A DNA stretch of 64,000 bases, from contig NZ_SCMK01000011.1 in assembly GCF_005503355.1 (NCBI RefSeq), positions 62,001-126,000 of the forward strand. Reading direction: 5' to 3'. The translations under genes and the position numbers were made by a program. Numbering within the stretch: position 1 is the first letter of the stretch; every line of letters starts with the position of its first letter. Shown here piece after piece: positions 1 to 10,178 of the stretch. Under the pieces are notes generated by a model that saw only the letters and a list, made by a program, of their open reading frames with translations, was not told the origin of the DNA and did no database searches. The DNA comes from Sphingomonas sp. 1F27F7B (GTDB taxonomy: Bacteria; Pseudomonadota; Alphaproteobacteria; Sphingomonadales; Sphingomonadaceae).

Positions 1-1082
1 GGTCTTGCCGGGTTGATGCCGTTGAGCAGCATCGCCGCGAAGGGGAAGCGCCGGACGATCAGGCGATGCACCAGATAGGAGAGCCAGCCCGACAATCCCA
101 CGAGCAACAGATAGGAGACATAGGGATTGAGCCGGAGCGGATCGATCAGCAGGTCGAGCGCCAGGATGATGGGGAAATGCACCATGTAGATGGTGAAGGC
201 CGCATCCGAGATACGCCGAAGCGGCAGCGGCGTCCTGCGCATCGCGATCGCCGAGCGCACGATCAGCACGGCGACCGCCGGCGGGCACAGGCAGGAAGTC
301 ATCACGTTGAGCAGGCTCGCCGGCCCGTCGAAGAGCGCCTTCCCGCCGCCAGGCAACAGCCGCGAGGCAAGGCAGAGCGCGAACACCATGGCCAGCACCG
401 TGAAGGCAGGCCCGGTGCGTGCCGTCACGTGGCGGAGCAGCGCGGGCGAGCCGGCCATGACCATGCCGAACACATAGAGCGGGGCATAGCCCGGTATCTG
501 ATGCACTGCCCAGGCCGGCTCGGCAAGCCGCCCCGCATCGCTCGCCAGGCGCGCGACCAGCAGGACGCTCATGGTCGCGATCACGCCGACGGCCAGGATG
601 ATCAGCGTCACCGAAGGGCGATCGCGCTCTACCCATTGATCGATTCGGGCGAAGATCCGGTGTGCCTGGTCGGCGCGGAAGAGCCAGAAGGTGATCGGGG
701 CATAGGCGAGCAGGTCGACCAGGAACCAGAAGTGCCACCAGCCGAGCTCCTGCAATGCCGGCGCCATGGTGCCGAACGCTCGCCAACTGGCGCAGACGCT
801 CATCAGCGGGGCCAGCACGAACAACCCGAAGCACATGGGGACGCCGATCTGGAAACTTCGGCGCGCCAGCCAGAGATCGGCGCCGCGCTTGCGGATCGCG
901 AGCAGGCTGAGCAGCCCGGCGATCGCGAAGAAGGTACCCATGCGAAAATTGGAAGACGTCTTAGCGATCAGCACGAACAGGGGCAGGTCGATATCCTGTA
1001 CGGTGGTCGCATGCAGGAAGACCCCGGCCAGCATCAGCAGCGCGCGCCAGTTGTCCAGACCGACAATCCGCTCGCTCCGCAA
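1..1082 (-). CDS. Acyltransferase family 3 (OafA/YrhL-like) membrane protein, 3' end cut by window edge
   Basis: Translating the minus strand from a TTG at 1082 gives an open frame that runs off the left edge. It begins MRSERIVGLDNWRALLMLAGVFLH, with the R-x-L and FLH features typical of the first helix of acyltransferase-3 proteins. Many hydrophobic helices follow, and HFPIILALDLLID lies near the visible end. The family moves acetyl or other acyl groups onto extracytoplasmic sugars or lipids from the inner membrane. A GGGGGAG ribosome-binding site lies about 6 bases before the TTG, and an in-frame TAG lies 18 bases upstream of it. A second TTG at 1097 is an alternative start. The SGNH hydrolase gene lies just upstream in the same direction, so the two may form an acyl-transfer pair. 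About 360 residues are visible. The substrate is unknown. Confidence 0.85.
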   Translation of the reverse strand, partial: MRSERIVGLDNWRALLMLAGVFLHATTVQDIDLPLFVLIAKTSSNFRMGTFFAIAGLLSLLAIRKRGADLWLARRSFQIGVPMCFGLFVLAPLMSVCASWRAFGTMAPALQELGWWHFWFLVDLLAYAPITFWLFRADQAHRIFARIDQWVERDRPSVTLIILAVGVIATMSVLLVARLASDAGRLAEPAWAVHQIPGYAPLYVFGMVMAGSPALLRHVTARTGPAFTVLAMVFALCLASRLLPGGGKALFDGPASLLNVMTSCLCPPAVAVLIVRSAIAMRRTPLPLRRISDAAFTIYMVHFPIILALDLLIDPLRLNPYVSYLLLVGLSGWLSYLVHRLIVRRFPFAAMLLNGINPAR

Positions 1083-1131
1083 AACCGCTCCCCCGCACAA
1101 CTACAGCCGCAGTTGAAGGGAAGTTGATCTA

Positions 1132-1148
1132 GATTAAATTGCTTAATC
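1132..1148. promoter_or_regulatory. Perfect palindrome GATTAA-N5-TTAATC upstream of the acyltransferase gene
   Basis: Six-base arms GATTAA and TTAATC flank ATTGC in an AT-rich patch about 50 bases upstream of the acyltransferase TTG, between it and the SGNH hydrolase stop. It could be an operator or part of a promoter. No convincing -35 box pairs with it, so the role is open. Confidence 0.35.
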
Positions 1149-1213
1149 AGCCGTTCCTTGCGGCACCGAAACGGCGTAAATACCGGCATAACCTTCCACG
1201 TCCGGGCAACAAC

Positions 1214-1954
1214 TCATGACCGGTAGTGCAGGGCTTCCGGATTACATCGTTGCAGGACGTTCCGCGGCAAGCTTTCGTCCAGTGCACGGCGCAATGCCGC
1301 CGTCCAGCGCCGATAGCCCTCGCCGTTCAGATGCAGGCCATCCTCATTGTAGAACGGGCCAGGCCGCCCCCCCTCGATCAGCAGCGGCACGATGTCGACA
1401 TAGGCCACGTCCGGGCGCTGCTTGGCGATCGCCCGCGCGGCCATGTTGTACTGATCCTGCTGGTCGCGCCGGTCCCAGCGCGTGGGGCTGGGCTTCAGCG
1501 AGATGACGAATACCGGCGTCTGGCCGAACAGGCGCGACTTGATGGCAAGGAACTCGCGCAAGTCCGCCAAGGTCTCGTCCACCGAACGGCCGAAGGCGAG
1601 ATCATTCTCGCCGGCATAATAGACGATCGCCTGGGGCGCCTGCTTGGCCTGATCGTGCGCGATGTGGAGGTTGATCTCTGCCATGGTCGCGCCGCCCATG
1701 CCGCGATTCAACGCGATCCAGGGCTGGAGATCGGCCTGGAGGGAGGACCAGCGGCTCATCGTCGAGCTGCCGACGAACCACAGCACGCATGCCCCCTCGC
1801 GGTTCGACGCGCCCGGGAGGGGCTGGCGCGCGAGGACCCATTGCCACCCGCCGAAAATGGTCGTGAACACCGCGAGCGCGAGCGCGCATTTGCCGAGCGT
1901 GGCGAGCGCGACGCGTAGCGGTCCGGGCGATCGGGTCGACAGCGGCACTCTCAA
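1214..1954 (-). CDS. SGNH/GDSL-type hydrolase with N-terminal membrane anchor
   Basis: This 246-residue protein has one hydrophobic segment at about residues 18-36, followed by a periplasmic SGNH fold. The blocks are visible in order: VGSST (62-65, probable nucleophile Ser64), NRGMGG (83-88), AGEND (114-118, Asn117), and DGLHLN (205-210) carrying the Asp205/His208 pair. The usual Asp of GDS is Ser63 here, as in the divergent SGNH proteins found with polysaccharide acylation systems. The likely reaction is ester hydrolysis or transfer on a carbohydrate in the periplasm. The acyltransferase-3 gene follows in the same orientation. In OafA-type enzymes these two modules are often one polypeptide, so a two-component O-acyltransferase is a reasonable inference, not shown. 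Confidence 0.85.
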   Translation of the reverse strand: MRVPLSTRSPGPLRVALATLGKCALALAVFTTIFGGWQWVLARQPLPGASNREGACVLWFVGSSTMSRWSSLQADLQPWIALNRGMGGATMAEINLHIAHDQAKQAPQAIVYYAGENDLAFGRSVDETLADLREFLAIKSRLFGQTPVFVISLKPSPTRWDRRDQQDQYNMAARAIAKQRPDVAYVDIVPLLIEGGRPGPFYNEDGLHLNGEGYRRWTAALRRALDESLPRNVLQRCNPEALHYRS

Positions 1955-2040
1955 TCCTCAACACGCGACTTCACGCATGCTAGGGAAGGAAAGTTAAGGC
2001 CGGGTTCGCACCCGCGACGCCATTCCGGTGGCCGATCCGA

Positions 2041-3198
2041 TCAGGCCCGCACCAGATCCTGGATCGGCCTGGCTGCCTGCACCTCCGGGAACAGTTTCCG
2101 CGCCGTCACGGCCGGACTAAGCTCGAAATGCGCGGCGAGCGTCGAGCCGATCACCGCATCGAGACCAAGGGTCGGCTTCAGGTCGCGATTCTCGTAGAGC
2201 GCGGCATCGGTAAGGCCCGGCCAGTCGGCCACCACCCGCCCCCCGTTCACTGCGCCGCCCATCAGCATCGCGACCGATCCGGTGCCATGGTCCGTTCCCT
2301 GCGTGCCGTTGATCTTCACCGTGCGGCCGAACTCGGTGGCGACGAGCACCACCGTGTTGCTCCAGAGCGGCCCGAGCCCCTTCTGCAGCGCGCCCACCAT
2401 CTGATCGAGCCCGTTGAGCTGGCCCGCCAGCCGGCCGCGCTGGCCGGCATGCGTGTCCCAGCCGCCCGTCTCGATCATCGCGATGCGCGAGCCGTTCTCG
2501 GCCGTCAGCATCTTGGCGGCGAGATCGCCGGTGGCGGCGGCATTGCGGCCATTGTCCGAGGCGAGATCACTGGTGAGCATCCTGGTCGCGGTCGCCTGCT
2601 CCCAGATGCCGTGGAGTTGGGCATCGCCCTGATACATCTGAGTGACGCGCATCAGCAGGTCGTCCGAGGCATCGGGCAGCGACGAGGGAGCATAGCTCGC
2701 GACTTCCACAGGGCCGCGCAACGCCAGCGGCACCGTCGCGGCGAGCGCGATCGCCTTCTCGTCGGCGGGGAGCAGCGCGAGCAACCGGTTCAGCCAGCCG
2801 TCCTTCAGCTGATACGCCGAAGTGCCGCCGGTCTCGAGCACGTTCTGCCCGTCGAAATGCGAACGATCACGATAGGGGGAGGCGACGGCATGCAGGAACA
2901 GCGCCTGTTTCGCACCGTAGAGGCCGTAGATGTTCCGCATCGACGGATGGAGCGCGAACATCGAGTCCAGCTTCGGCGCCGAGGCGAAGTCTTCGGCGAG
3001 CTGGCCGCGCTGGCTGACATAGGCCGGATCGCCGACCGGCGCGACCGTGTGCAGGCCGTCGGCCGCACCGCGCTGGATGATGAAGACGAAGCGCCGGTCG
3101 GTCGCCGCGCGGGCAAAGGCCATGCGGGCGCCGAAGGTGGAGGCGAAGACGGCAGAGGTGCCGAGGGCGACGAAGCTGCGACGGGAAAGTGCGGTCAT
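2041..3198 (-). CDS. DUF1501 family protein with Tat-type signal
   Basis: The 385-residue protein starts MTALSRRSFVALGTSAVF, a twin-arginine signal (SRRSF) followed by a hydrophobic stretch. It is therefore probably folded before export. The body matches DUF1501, a sulfatase-like fold related to alkaline phosphatase; GGWDTH, VATEFGRT and GTDHG are its recognisable motifs. No enzymatic activity is established for the family. The ATG at 3198 was chosen because it begins the Tat signal and has GGAG upstream inside the end of the preceding gene; a longer frame exists but lacks these features. The gene lies 5 bases after the DUF1800 gene, the usual partner, so the pair is translated together. Confidence 0.88.
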   Translation of the reverse strand: MTALSRRSFVALGTSAVFASTFGARMAFARAATDRRFVFIIQRGAADGLHTVAPVGDPAYVSQRGQLAEDFASAPKLDSMFALHPSMRNIYGLYGAKQALFLHAVASPYRDRSHFDGQNVLETGGTSAYQLKDGWLNRLLALLPADEKAIALAATVPLALRGPVEVASYAPSSLPDASDDLLMRVTQMYQGDAQLHGIWEQATATRMLTSDLASDNGRNAAATGDLAAKMLTAENGSRIAMIETGGWDTHAGQRGRLAGQLNGLDQMVGALQKGLGPLWSNTVVLVATEFGRTVKINGTQGTDHGTGSVAMLMGGAVNGGRVVADWPGLTDAALYENRDLKPTLGLDAVIGSTLAAHFELSPAVTARKLFPEVQAARPIQDLVRA

Positions 3199-3203
3199 CA
3201 GGC

Positions 3204-4766
3204 TTATCTCCGCATGAATTCGGGCGAGACGAGCATCAGGGCGAGACCCTGGCCCGGGCTTTCGGCGCGCGCGATCGACTGGGTGGTGCCGGTGCTCAGC
3301 GTGCCGGGGAAGAGCTGGGCGGCGCGCTGCCGCGCATCGATCGTATCGCGGGCGCGCTGCGCCATGCGCTCGGCGGCCTCCACGCGCCGCATCACTGCAT
3401 CGGGCCCGGCCCAGGCGCCGACGACATCGTCCCAGCCGGCCGGCGACCCCGGCTTCCAGGTGGGCTGGCCGAGCTGACCCAGCAGCCCGTTGACGGCATT
3501 GCCCTGTATCTGCTGCGTGCCGAGCGCACGCATCGCCGAGATCGACCATTCCCAGGGCGACTTGAACTTGGCCGGCTGGGGCGCCCAGCATTCGGGCGAG
3601 GCGATCAGCGCGCGATAGACGGTCGGCAGGTCGCCGCCCGAGCCGAGGAACGCCTTTTCCAGCCGCGCGACCAGCGGTGCGGGCGGATCGTCATTGGCGA
3701 AGTGGCGAGCCAGCTTGGTCGCAATGTGTTTCGCGGTCGCCGGATGCGTGGCGAGGTAATTGAGCACCGCGGCCGCCTGGCCTTCGCCCTCCTGCGCCCA
3801 TTGCCTGCCCAGGATGGTGCGGGCGCCCGGCTCGTGCAGCCTTGGGGCGAAGGCGAAGCTGCCGGGCTCGCCATCGGCGGTGCCGGCATAGCGCGCGCCG
3901 GCGCCGCGACCGATTCCCGCCACGGTGAAGCCGGTCATCGCCCGCGCGAACTCGGTAACGTCCGCCTGGGTATAGACGCTGCGGACACCCAGCGTGTGGA
4001 GTTCCATGATCTCACGCGCCAGATTCTCGTTGAGTCCGGCGCGCTGCCGGGCCTGGCGGCGGGCAGCGAGCTGGCCGGCGGGGCTGTTCGGGCCGATCGA
4101 CACCGCCTGGTCGAGATAGAGCAGCATAGCCGGGTGCCGCTCGACCGCGTTGAGCATGTCGCCGAACCTGCCCATCACGTGCGGGCGGATGGCCTCGAAC
4201 TCCATCGTGCCCGCCAGCCCGACCAATTCGAGCTTGTCGGCCGAGACCGCGAAATGGTTCGCCCAGAAGTGGACGAGCCGCTCGGCAAAGGGCATGGGAG
4301 AAGTGATCGCGCTCAGTGCGCGGGCGGAAACCATGCTCACATAAAGCTGCTGCTGCTGGCGCCGCGCTTCGCGCCGGGCCACCATCGCCGCATCCTCGCC
4401 TTGATAGAGCGGCCTCGCGGCAGGTTGCATGCCGGCCTGCATCGGCTGCGCGGCGGATTGCATGTCCTGCATCGCGGCGCCTTCCGCCATGGGCGGCTGC
4501 GCGCCTGCGGGCTTCGCCGGCCCGGCGGGCGGCTGCGGCCGCTGGTTGGGCGGCCCCTCGGCCTGGCGGATCTGCCGCTGACGTTCGTAGAAATCGGCGA
4601 GATCGCGGGCCACCAGCGTGCTCGGCACCTGTGCCGCGATCATCTGCGGGCGCGGATCGAAACCCGCAATCTGCCCGGCGAGCCATTTGCGGGGATCGAC
4701 CCCGGCATCCTCGCCCGGCCTGGCGCCGAGCCCGAAGCGGTTGAGCGCAATACTGGCGTCCGACAT
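3204..4766 (-). CDS. DUF1800 family protein
   Basis: The 520-residue protein begins MSDASIALNRFGLGARPGED, the hallmark N-terminus of DUF1800 (ALNRFGLGA). It continues with PFAERLVHFWANHFAVS, NENLAREIMELHTLGV and a C-terminal SPEFMRR. A Pro/Gln/Met-rich insertion lies at about residues 75-125. The start at 4766 has GGGGAG four bases upstream; a longer frame reaching 4826 lacks support. The function is unknown. The family almost always neighbours DUF1501 proteins, as here, and the two are presumed to work together outside the cytoplasm. Confidence 0.88.
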   Translation of the reverse strand: MSDASIALNRFGLGARPGEDAGVDPRKWLAGQIAGFDPRPQMIAAQVPSTLVARDLADFYERQRQIRQAEGPPNQRPQPPAGPAKPAGAQPPMAEGAAMQDMQSAAQPMQAGMQPAARPLYQGEDAAMVARREARRQQQQLYVSMVSARALSAITSPMPFAERLVHFWANHFAVSADKLELVGLAGTMEFEAIRPHVMGRFGDMLNAVERHPAMLLYLDQAVSIGPNSPAGQLAARRQARQRAGLNENLAREIMELHTLGVRSVYTQADVTEFARAMTGFTVAGIGRGAGARYAGTADGEPGSFAFAPRLHEPGARTILGRQWAQEGEGQAAAVLNYLATHPATAKHIATKLARHFANDDPPAPLVARLEKAFLGSGGDLPTVYRALIASPECWAPQPAKFKSPWEWSISAMRALGTQQIQGNAVNGLLGQLGQPTWKPGSPAGWDDVVGAWAGPDAVMRRVEAAERMAQRARDTIDARQRAAQLFPGTLSTGTTQSIARAESPGQGLALMLVSPEFMRR

Positions 4767-4899
4767 ACGACTCCCCTGAGCGTTGCCTGTCCGGGCTACG
4801 CCCAAAGTGTCGCAGAAGTTTGCCACATCTTCGATTCGATGGCCCCTTCGTCACACAATCGCGTGCATTTGCTGCAACTGGCGCGCGCCGCCTTTGCGA

Positions 4900-4928
4900 T
4901 TGCTGGACTTGCTGCATCGCAACATAAT
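4900..4928 (+). promoter_or_regulatory. Candidate sigma-70 type promoter
   Basis: TTGCTG (4900-4905) and CATAAT (4923-4928) are separated by exactly 17 bases, placing a start about 55 bases before the small secreted protein gene at 4991. This is a prediction by consensus only. Confidence 0.4.
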
Positions 4929-4990
4929 CTGCGCAAGAACAGAATAAACCGGATGCCGGTCTGGCTCCTGATCCATCAAGGAGAAAGATC

Positions 4991-5266
4991 GTGTCGAGAT
5001 TTCCTTTCGCGGCGGCCGCTGCCGTCTTCACCTTTGCAGCCCCGGCGGCGATGGCCGGTGAGCGCAGCTTCACGCATGAAGGCGTGACCTATACCTATTC
5101 GATCACCGCCAAGAACAAGGCCCAGATCCTCGCGGGGCGTACCAGCCAGGGCGGCGAATTCCGCCTGAGCGTAAAGAACGGCTGGGTCGACGGCTATGTC
5201 AACGATATCCACGTCTCGTTCCGCGCGCCCAGGGAAAGGGGCCCGGCGCAAATCGCCGCGCGCTGA
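4991..5266 (+). CDS. Small secreted hypothetical protein
   Basis: This 91-residue protein starts at GTG 4991 with AAGGAGA seven bases upstream. It has a clear Sec signal (residues 1-22, MSRFPFAAAAAVFTFAAPAAMA, with cleavage likely after AMA). The mature part of about 69 residues is rich in Thr, Tyr and Lys and has alternating polar and hydrophobic residues suggesting beta strands. I do not recognise a family. It stands alone, divergent from the DUF1800 gene and convergent with the dGTPase gene. Confidence 0.7.
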   Translation: MSRFPFAAAAAVFTFAAPAAMAGERSFTHEGVTYTYSITAKNKAQILAGRTSQGGEFRLSVKNGWVDGYVNDIHVSFRAPRERGPAQIAAR

Positions 5267-5282
5267 GCCTTCCCGGAACATC

Positions 5283-5316
5283 GCAAGGGCCGAGGCAGCG
5301 ACGCTCCGGCCCTTGC
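5283..5316. terminator. Hairpin between convergent genes
   Basis: Ten-base arms (GCAAGGGCCG and its complement CGGCCCTTGC) flank a 14-base loop, in the 55-base gap between the small secreted protein stop and the dGTPase stop. There is no T-tract on the plus side. It could end transcription from both directions. Confidence 0.5.
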
Positions 5317-5321
5317 CTCCA

Positions 5322-6488
5322 TCAAAAACCTTCGGGCAAGTCGATCGTGCCGACCAGTTCCTTGTAGCGGGCGACGGCGTAGCGATCCGTCATCCCGGCG
5401 ATGAAGTCGGCGATGTGACGGCTGCGCGCGGGCTCTTCGACGGGCAGTGCCTCCGTCCATTGCGCGGGCATCAGCGAGGGATCGGCGCGATAGACCTGGA
5501 ACAGCCCCGCCACCACGGTGGCCGCCGCTTCCGCCGCGGCGAGCTGGCTCGGATGATGATATAGATTGGCGTACATGAAGCGCTTGAGGCCGCGTTCGGC
5601 CTCGCGCATCCCGTCCGAGAAATGCGCGAGCACATGGCCCGCCGCGCGGACATCCGCCACCGTCTCCACGCCGCTCGCGGCGATCCGGGCGCGCGTCGCG
5701 CCGATGAGATCGTTGACCATCGCGCCGATCTGGGCACGGATCAGTTCGCTGATCAGGCGGCGGCGCTCGCAGCCGGGGAACTTCGCCGCCACTTCGCGCC
5801 AGCCCGCCGCGATCATCGGCACTTCGAAGAGCTGGTCGAGCTGGAGCAGCCCGGCACGCAGCCCGTCGTCGATGTCGTGATTGTCATAGGCGATATCGTC
5901 GGCGATCGCCGCGACCTGCGCCTCCAGCGAGGGCCAGCTCGCCAGCTCCAGCGGGAATGCCGCATCCGCTTCGGCCAGCGCCCATTCGGGATGGTCGATC
6001 GGGCCATTGTGCTTGGCCAGGCCCTCCAGCGTGTCCCAGGTCAGGTTCAGCCCGTCCCAGGCCGGATAGGGGCGCTCGATGGCAGTGAGGGTGCGCAGCG
6101 TATTGCCGTTATGGTCGAACCCGCCCTGCCCGGCCAGCGCCGCGCCCAGCGCCTTCTCGCCGGCATGGCCAAAGGGCGGATGGCCGATGTCGTGCGCCAG
6201 GCAGAGCGCTTCGGTCAGGTCCTCGTTGAGCCCCAGCGTGCGCGCGATCGCGCGGCCGATCTGCGCGACTTCCAGGCTATGGGTAAGCCGCACGCGGAAA
6301 TGGTCGCCATCGGGCGCCATGAACACCTGGGTCTTGTGGCGCAGCCGCCGGAAGCTGATCGAATGGATGATCCGGTCGCGATCCCGCTGAAAGGCATCGC
6401 GCGGCCCCCGTGCAGTGCCGCCGGGCTCGGGATGGAGGCGGCCGCGGCTGGCTTCGGGAGTGGACGCCCAGGAGGAAATCGCTTTCAC
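5322..6488 (-). CDS. dgt: dGTP triphosphohydrolase-like HD-domain protein
   Basis: This 388-residue HD-superfamily phosphohydrolase is of the dGTPase-like type. [10 protein letters not shown] (about 48-56), [12 protein letters not shown] (His70) and [16 protein letters not shown] (His99-Asp100) give the metal-binding signature, and [11 protein letters not shown] supplies the later ligand region. Such enzymes cleave dNTPs to deoxynucleosides and triphosphate and help control nucleotide pools. The GTG at 6488 is preceded by AGGAG. It follows the SPOR protein gene by 73 bases in the same direction, so it may be the last gene read from the division cluster. Confidence 0.92.
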   Translation of the reverse strand: MKAISSWASTPEASRGRLHPEPGGTARGPRDAFQRDRDRIIHSISFRRLRHKTQVFMAPDGDHFRVRLTHSLEVAQIGRAIARTLGLNEDLTEALCLAHDIGHPPFGHAGEKALGAALAGQGGFDHNGNTLRTLTAIERPYPAWDGLNLTWDTLEGLAKHNGPIDHPEWALAEADAAFPLELASWPSLEAQVAAIADDIAYDNHDIDDGLRAGLLQLDQLFEVPMIAAGWREVAAKFPGCERRRLISELIRAQIGAMVNDLIGATRARIAASGVETVADVRAAGHVLAHFSDGMREAERGLKRFMYANLYHHPSQLAAAEAAATVVAGLFQVYRADPSLMPAQWTEALPVEEPARSRHIADFIAGMTDRYAVARYKELVGTIDLPEGF

Positions 6489-6561
6489 GCGCCGGCTCCT
6501 AACGCGCGCCGAGCGGATTGTCGAAGCCGAACTCGTCCGCCCCCGGCGCGAAGAGGCGCGG

Positions 6562-8451
6562 CTACGGCGCCAGCTTGGTCACTTTCTGCCCGGCCTCGCT
6601 GGTGAAGACGAAGCCGGATATGCCAGCCTTGCCCAGCGTGTTCACAAAGGCCTGGGCCTCTGCGCCGGTCTTGAACGGACCGGCGAGCACGCGGTTGGTG
6701 GCGCGCAGCGGCGTCGTCCACGCGCTCCTGCCCTTCATCGCTGCCGGCGCCTTCGCGACTACGCCCTTCCAGGCCTTGGCGAGCGAATCCTCATTGGCAC
6801 CGCCCGCCACCTGCACCCAGATGCGGCTGGGATCGGTCTTGGCCGGATCCGGCTTCTTGGGCTCAGGCTTCTTCGCGGCCGCCTTGGGATCCAGCTTGCC
6901 CTTCCTGGAGTCCTCGGGCGCCGTCTTGTCTTTCGGGCCCGGTTTCTTCGGATCCGGCTTGATCGCGACCGGATCGGGCTTCGGCCTGGCCGCGACGGCC
7001 TCCGGTTTCGGCTTGAGCGGCGCGACGGGTTTGGCTTCCGCGACGCGTACCGGCTCGGCGGCCGGTGCTTCCACCGGCTCGGTCGGCGTTGCCGTGACGG
7101 CGGCGAGTTCGTCGGCGGGGATCGTGATGCCGCCGACGATCGCGGCGAGCACCGAGTCTTCCTGCCCTATCTTGGCCGGTCCCGGGGGAGTCGGCTCGGG
7201 TTTCGGCGCCGGGCGCACCGGCTGCACCACCGGCTCGGCGCGCGCGAGCGTGACAGGCGCCGGAGGCGGAGCTGGCGTCGGCGCCGGCTCCACGCGCGCG
7301 GGAGCGGCGGGTGCGGGTGCCGGAACGGAAGCGAGGCGCACCGGTGCAGGCGAAGGTGCCGGACGCACCGGCGCCGGACGCTCCGCTGCTTCCGCCGGCT
7401 CCTCCTCGCGCTTCGGCGCCGGGATCGGCTGCACGATCGGCGTGGGCGGCGCCACGAAGCGCGGAGGCGGCGGAAGACTGTCGTCGGGAGCAGGCTGCGG
7501 CACCGGCGCCGCAGCCGGACGCGCCACGGCGATGGCCGCGAGTTTCTCGTCGCGCTCACGGTCCCGGCGCGAGCGGCGATCCCTGGCCTTCGGTTCCGGC
7601 GCTGCAGCCGGCGCCGGCTGGGCGGCCGCCAATTGCACCGGCCGCACCGCGGGCACGTAGCGCGGCAGCTCCGGTGCCGTCCGCGCATCGGCAAGCCGCG
7701 CCTGGGTGGGCGAGAGCTCACCGAAATGCACCGCGAAGGCGCGGTCGGCCGGCCCCAGGCCGGCGAGGCGACGGAAGAACGGCGAGAGCGCCTGCCCCAT
7801 CGTGCCCGGCATCATGCTGGACGCGATCTTCTCCGCCCCCGCCGTGTCGCCGTTCATCGCCAGGATGAAGGCCCGTGCGCGCCAGGCCGCGCGATCGCTG
7901 CGGCGAAGCAGCGGATCGAGCGTGCGCATCGCCTCGTCCTTGTCGCCGGTGATGCCGAGCGAAAGCGCATAGCGGCGGAGCGTTTCGGCATCGTCATGGT
8001 CACGCGACAGCGCCAGCTTATAGTCGCGCTGGGCAAGGGCCGGCTGGCCGAGCAGATCATAGGCAAAGCCGCGATCGGCGGCATATTCGCGAGGATCGAG
8101 CCCGCGCGCTTCCGCCGCCTGGAACAGGTGCAGCGCCTCGCCGGGCCGTTCCAGTCGCACCAGCACCATGGCGCGGCCCGCGGAAATGCGCGGATCAGCG
8201 GGGCTGAGCGTCTCGGCGCGCTGGAAGAAGGCGAGCGCCGCGGACGTATCGCCCAGGCGCGCGCTGGTCATCCCCGCATCGAGCAACGTGCGCAGGTCGC
8301 GCGGATCGCTGGCGAGCATGCGGATGTCATTGGCCAGCCGGTCCGCATCGGGATTGGGCTGGGCGACGACCTCGGTCTGAGCATAGGCCGGTCCAGCCTG
8401 CGCGACGGCCAGCGCAAGTGCCGCGGCACCGATGAAACGAATCCGGTCCAT
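6562..8451 (-). CDS. TPR and SPOR domain protein downstream of ftsZ
   Basis: The 629-residue protein has a signal peptide (1-25, ending AYAQ) and tetratricopeptide-like helices at about 40-260 ([22 protein letters not shown] is one repeat). A long Pro/Ala/Lys-rich linker spans about 270-540. The C-terminal SPOR domain (about 545-629) starts RIWVQVAGG and contains RVLAGPF and [13 protein letters not shown] domains bind glycan strands stripped of stem peptides at the septum, so a role in septal wall synthesis or splitting is likely. The gene lies directly after ftsZ on the same strand, which fits. The linker is nearly all Pro, Ala, Glu and Lys and explains the codon skew. Confidence 0.88.
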   Translation of the reverse strand: MDRIRFIGAAALALAVAQAGPAYAQTEVVAQPNPDADRLANDIRMLASDPRDLRTLLDAGMTSARLGDTSAALAFFQRAETLSPADPRISAGRAMVLVRLERPGEALHLFQAAEARGLDPREYAADRGFAYDLLGQPALAQRDYKLALSRDHDDAETLRRYALSLGITGDKDEAMRTLDPLLRRSDRAAWRARAFILAMNGDTAGAEKIASSMMPGTMGQALSPFFRRLAGLGPADRAFAVHFGELSPTQARLADARTAPELPRYVPAVRPVQLAAAQPAPAAAPEPKARDRRSRRDRERDEKLAAIAVARPAAAPVPQPAPDDSLPPPPRFVAPPTPIVQPIPAPKREEEPAEAAERPAPVRPAPSPAPVRLASVPAPAPAAPARVEPAPTPAPPPAPVTLARAEPVVQPVRPAPKPEPTPPGPAKIGQEDSVLAAIVGGITIPADELAAVTATPTEPVEAPAAEPVRVAEAKPVAPLKPKPEAVAARPKPDPVAIKPDPKKPGPKDKTAPEDSRKGKLDPKAAAKKPEPKKPDPAKTDPSRIWVQVAGGANEDSLAKAWKGVVAKAPAAMKGRSAWTTPLRATNRVLAGPFKTGAEAQAFVNTLGKAGISGFVFTSEAGQKVTKLAP

Positions 8452-8498
8452 GTCCCCGCCAGCCTGCGCCTTGTTGCGCTGAACCGCCGATTACGGCG

Positions 8499-8529
8499 CC
8501 GGCTCGGCTCGCCGAAGCGAGGCCGGCCG
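8499..8529 (-). terminator. TTCG-tetraloop hairpin after ftsZ
   Basis: On the minus strand CTCGC-TTCG-GCGAG (8508-8521) forms a stable tetraloop hairpin, extended by GC-rich flanks. It sits in the 90-base gap between ftsZ and the SPOR gene. No T-tract follows, so it may attenuate transcription or protect the 3' end instead of ending all transcription. Confidence 0.4.
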
Positions 8530-8541
8530 GCGACGAATGGC

Positions 8542-10065
8542 CTATTGGTTGTTCTGGCTGCGCAGGAAGCGCGGAATGTCGAGCGGATCCTTGTCGTCGT
8601 CGTCCGACTTGGATGCACCGCGCGAAGCCATGGCCATACGCTCGAACAGCGTACCGCCACTCTTCTTCGCCGGCTTCTCGGCCGGAATCGAGGGCGCGGC
8701 TTCCTCTTCGTCGCCGCCGGTCAGCCAGCGGCGGCGCGTGGTCGGCGCCGATGCCGGTTCGTCGATGGGAACCCGCGGAGCTTCGGGCACCAGGCTCTCG
8801 GCGCCAAGCACCAGCTCGTCCTCGTCGCCGTCCTTGCCATCATCGACCCAGCTCGCCTGCACGGGCGCGACCGGCTGCGGTTCGGGCTCATAGGCCTGGG
8901 GAATGGGCGGCGAGAGCGGTGCCGGTTCGGCCGCCACTTCCGGCGCATGCACCTCGGGTACCGGCGGCTCGAGCGGAGCTTCCTCCGCCACCGGCTCGAC
9001 CGCAACGGGAGCCGGCTCGGCGGCCGTGGTACGGCGCGGCGTGGAGAAGGAGAAGACGCGCGGCTGCTCGGCGGCGCGCGGCGCGGCCATTGGCTGCGCA
9101 TCGGCATCGATGCCGGTCGCGACGACCGAGACGCGGATCTTGCCCTCGAGCTCCGGATTGAAGGCCGAACCCCAGATGATGTTCGCGTCGGGATCGACCA
9201 GCTCGCGGATATGATTCGCGGCTTCGTCGACTTCGAGCAGGCGCATGTCCTCGCCGCCGGTGATCGAGACGATCACGCCCTTGGCGCCGTTCATCGACAC
9301 GCCGTCCAGCAGCGGATTGGCGATCGCCTTCTGCGCGGCGATGAGCGCGCGGTCGTCGCCCTCGGCCTCGCCGGTGCCCATCATCGCCTTGCCCATCTCC
9401 TGCATCACCGAACGGACGTCGGCGAAGTCGAGGTTGATGAGACCCGGCATGACCATCAGGTCGGTGATGCCGCGCACGCCCTGCTGCAGCACCTCGTCGG
9501 CCATCTCGAACGCTTCCTTGAAGGTCGTGTTCGCATTGGCGATCAGGAACAGATTCTGGTTCGGAATGACGATCAGGGTATCGACGTACTTCTGCAGCTC
9601 GTTGATGCCCGCTTCGGCCGAGGCAGCACGGCGCTTGCCCTCGAAGGCAAACGGCCGCGTGACCACGCCCACCGTCAGGATGCCCATGTCGCGCGCCGCC
9701 TTGGCGATGACGGGCGCCGCACCGGTGCCGGTGCCGCCGCCCATGCCGGCGGCGATGAACACCATGTGCGCGCCCTCGAGCGCCTTCTGGACGTTGTCGA
9801 TCGTCTCCTCGGCGGCGGCGCGGCCGATCTCGGGCCGCGAACCCGCGCCCAGACCCTGGGTGATCTTGGTGCCCAGCTGGATGCGATGGCCCGCGCTCGA
9901 CTGCTTGAGCGCCTGCGCATCGGTGTTGGCGACGATGAAGTCGACGCCCTGCACGTCGGCGCGGATCATGTTCGCGATCGCGTTGCCGCCCGCGCCGCCC
10001 ACACCGACGACGGTGATCTTCGGAGTCAGCTCGTCCACATCGGGCGGAAGGAAATCGATACTCAT
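8542..10065 (-). CDS. ftsZ: Cell division GTPase FtsZ
   Basis: The 507-residue tubulin homologue polymerises at mid-cell to organise the division machinery. The N-terminal GTPase domain shows [11 protein letters not shown] (19-29) and the tubulin signature GGGTGTG (109-115). The polymerisation domain runs to about residue 320. A disordered Pro/Glu/Ala-rich linker of about 170 residues follows, longer than in E. coli and usual for alphaproteobacteria. The C-terminal contact peptide [15 protein letters not shown] binds FtsA and other partners. A second short conserved island, GGTLFERMA, precedes it. ftsZ follows ftsA after 113 bases, one of only a few non-overlapping joints in the cluster. That gap may hold its own promoter, though I see no convincing boxes in it. 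Confidence 0.98.
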   Translation of the reverse strand: MSIDFLPPDVDELTPKITVVGVGGAGGNAIANMIRADVQGVDFIVANTDAQALKQSSAGHRIQLGTKITQGLGAGSRPEIGRAAAEETIDNVQKALEGAHMVFIAAGMGGGTGTGAAPVIAKAARDMGILTVGVVTRPFAFEGKRRAASAEAGINELQKYVDTLIVIPNQNLFLIANANTTFKEAFEMADEVLQQGVRGITDLMVMPGLINLDFADVRSVMQEMGKAMMGTGEAEGDDRALIAAQKAIANPLLDGVSMNGAKGVIVSITGGEDMRLLEVDEAANHIRELVDPDANIIWGSAFNPELEGKIRVSVVATGIDADAQPMAAPRAAEQPRVFSFSTPRRTTAAEPAPVAVEPVAEEAPLEPPVPEVHAPEVAAEPAPLSPPIPQAYEPEPQPVAPVQASWVDDGKDGDEDELVLGAESLVPEAPRVPIDEPASAPTTRRRWLTGGDEEEAAPSIPAEKPAKKSGGTLFERMAMASRGASKSDDDDKDPLDIPRFLRSQNNQ

Positions 10066-10178
10066 CGCCTTGGTCTCCCTGCGCCCGGGTGGCTGTCACA
10101 GGCGCGTAATCTGGCCCCGTTCTGCACGAACGCGGAGAGCGACTCTAGAGGGAACGCGAAGTTACCAACGCATTTCTT

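Noticed and set aside
6489..6561. In-frame sense codons after the SPOR protein TAG stop, ending [12 protein letters not shown]
   Set aside because: They could suggest stop-codon read-through, but the SPOR domain is already complete at the stop and no recoding signal is visible. Also too short to be a separate gene.
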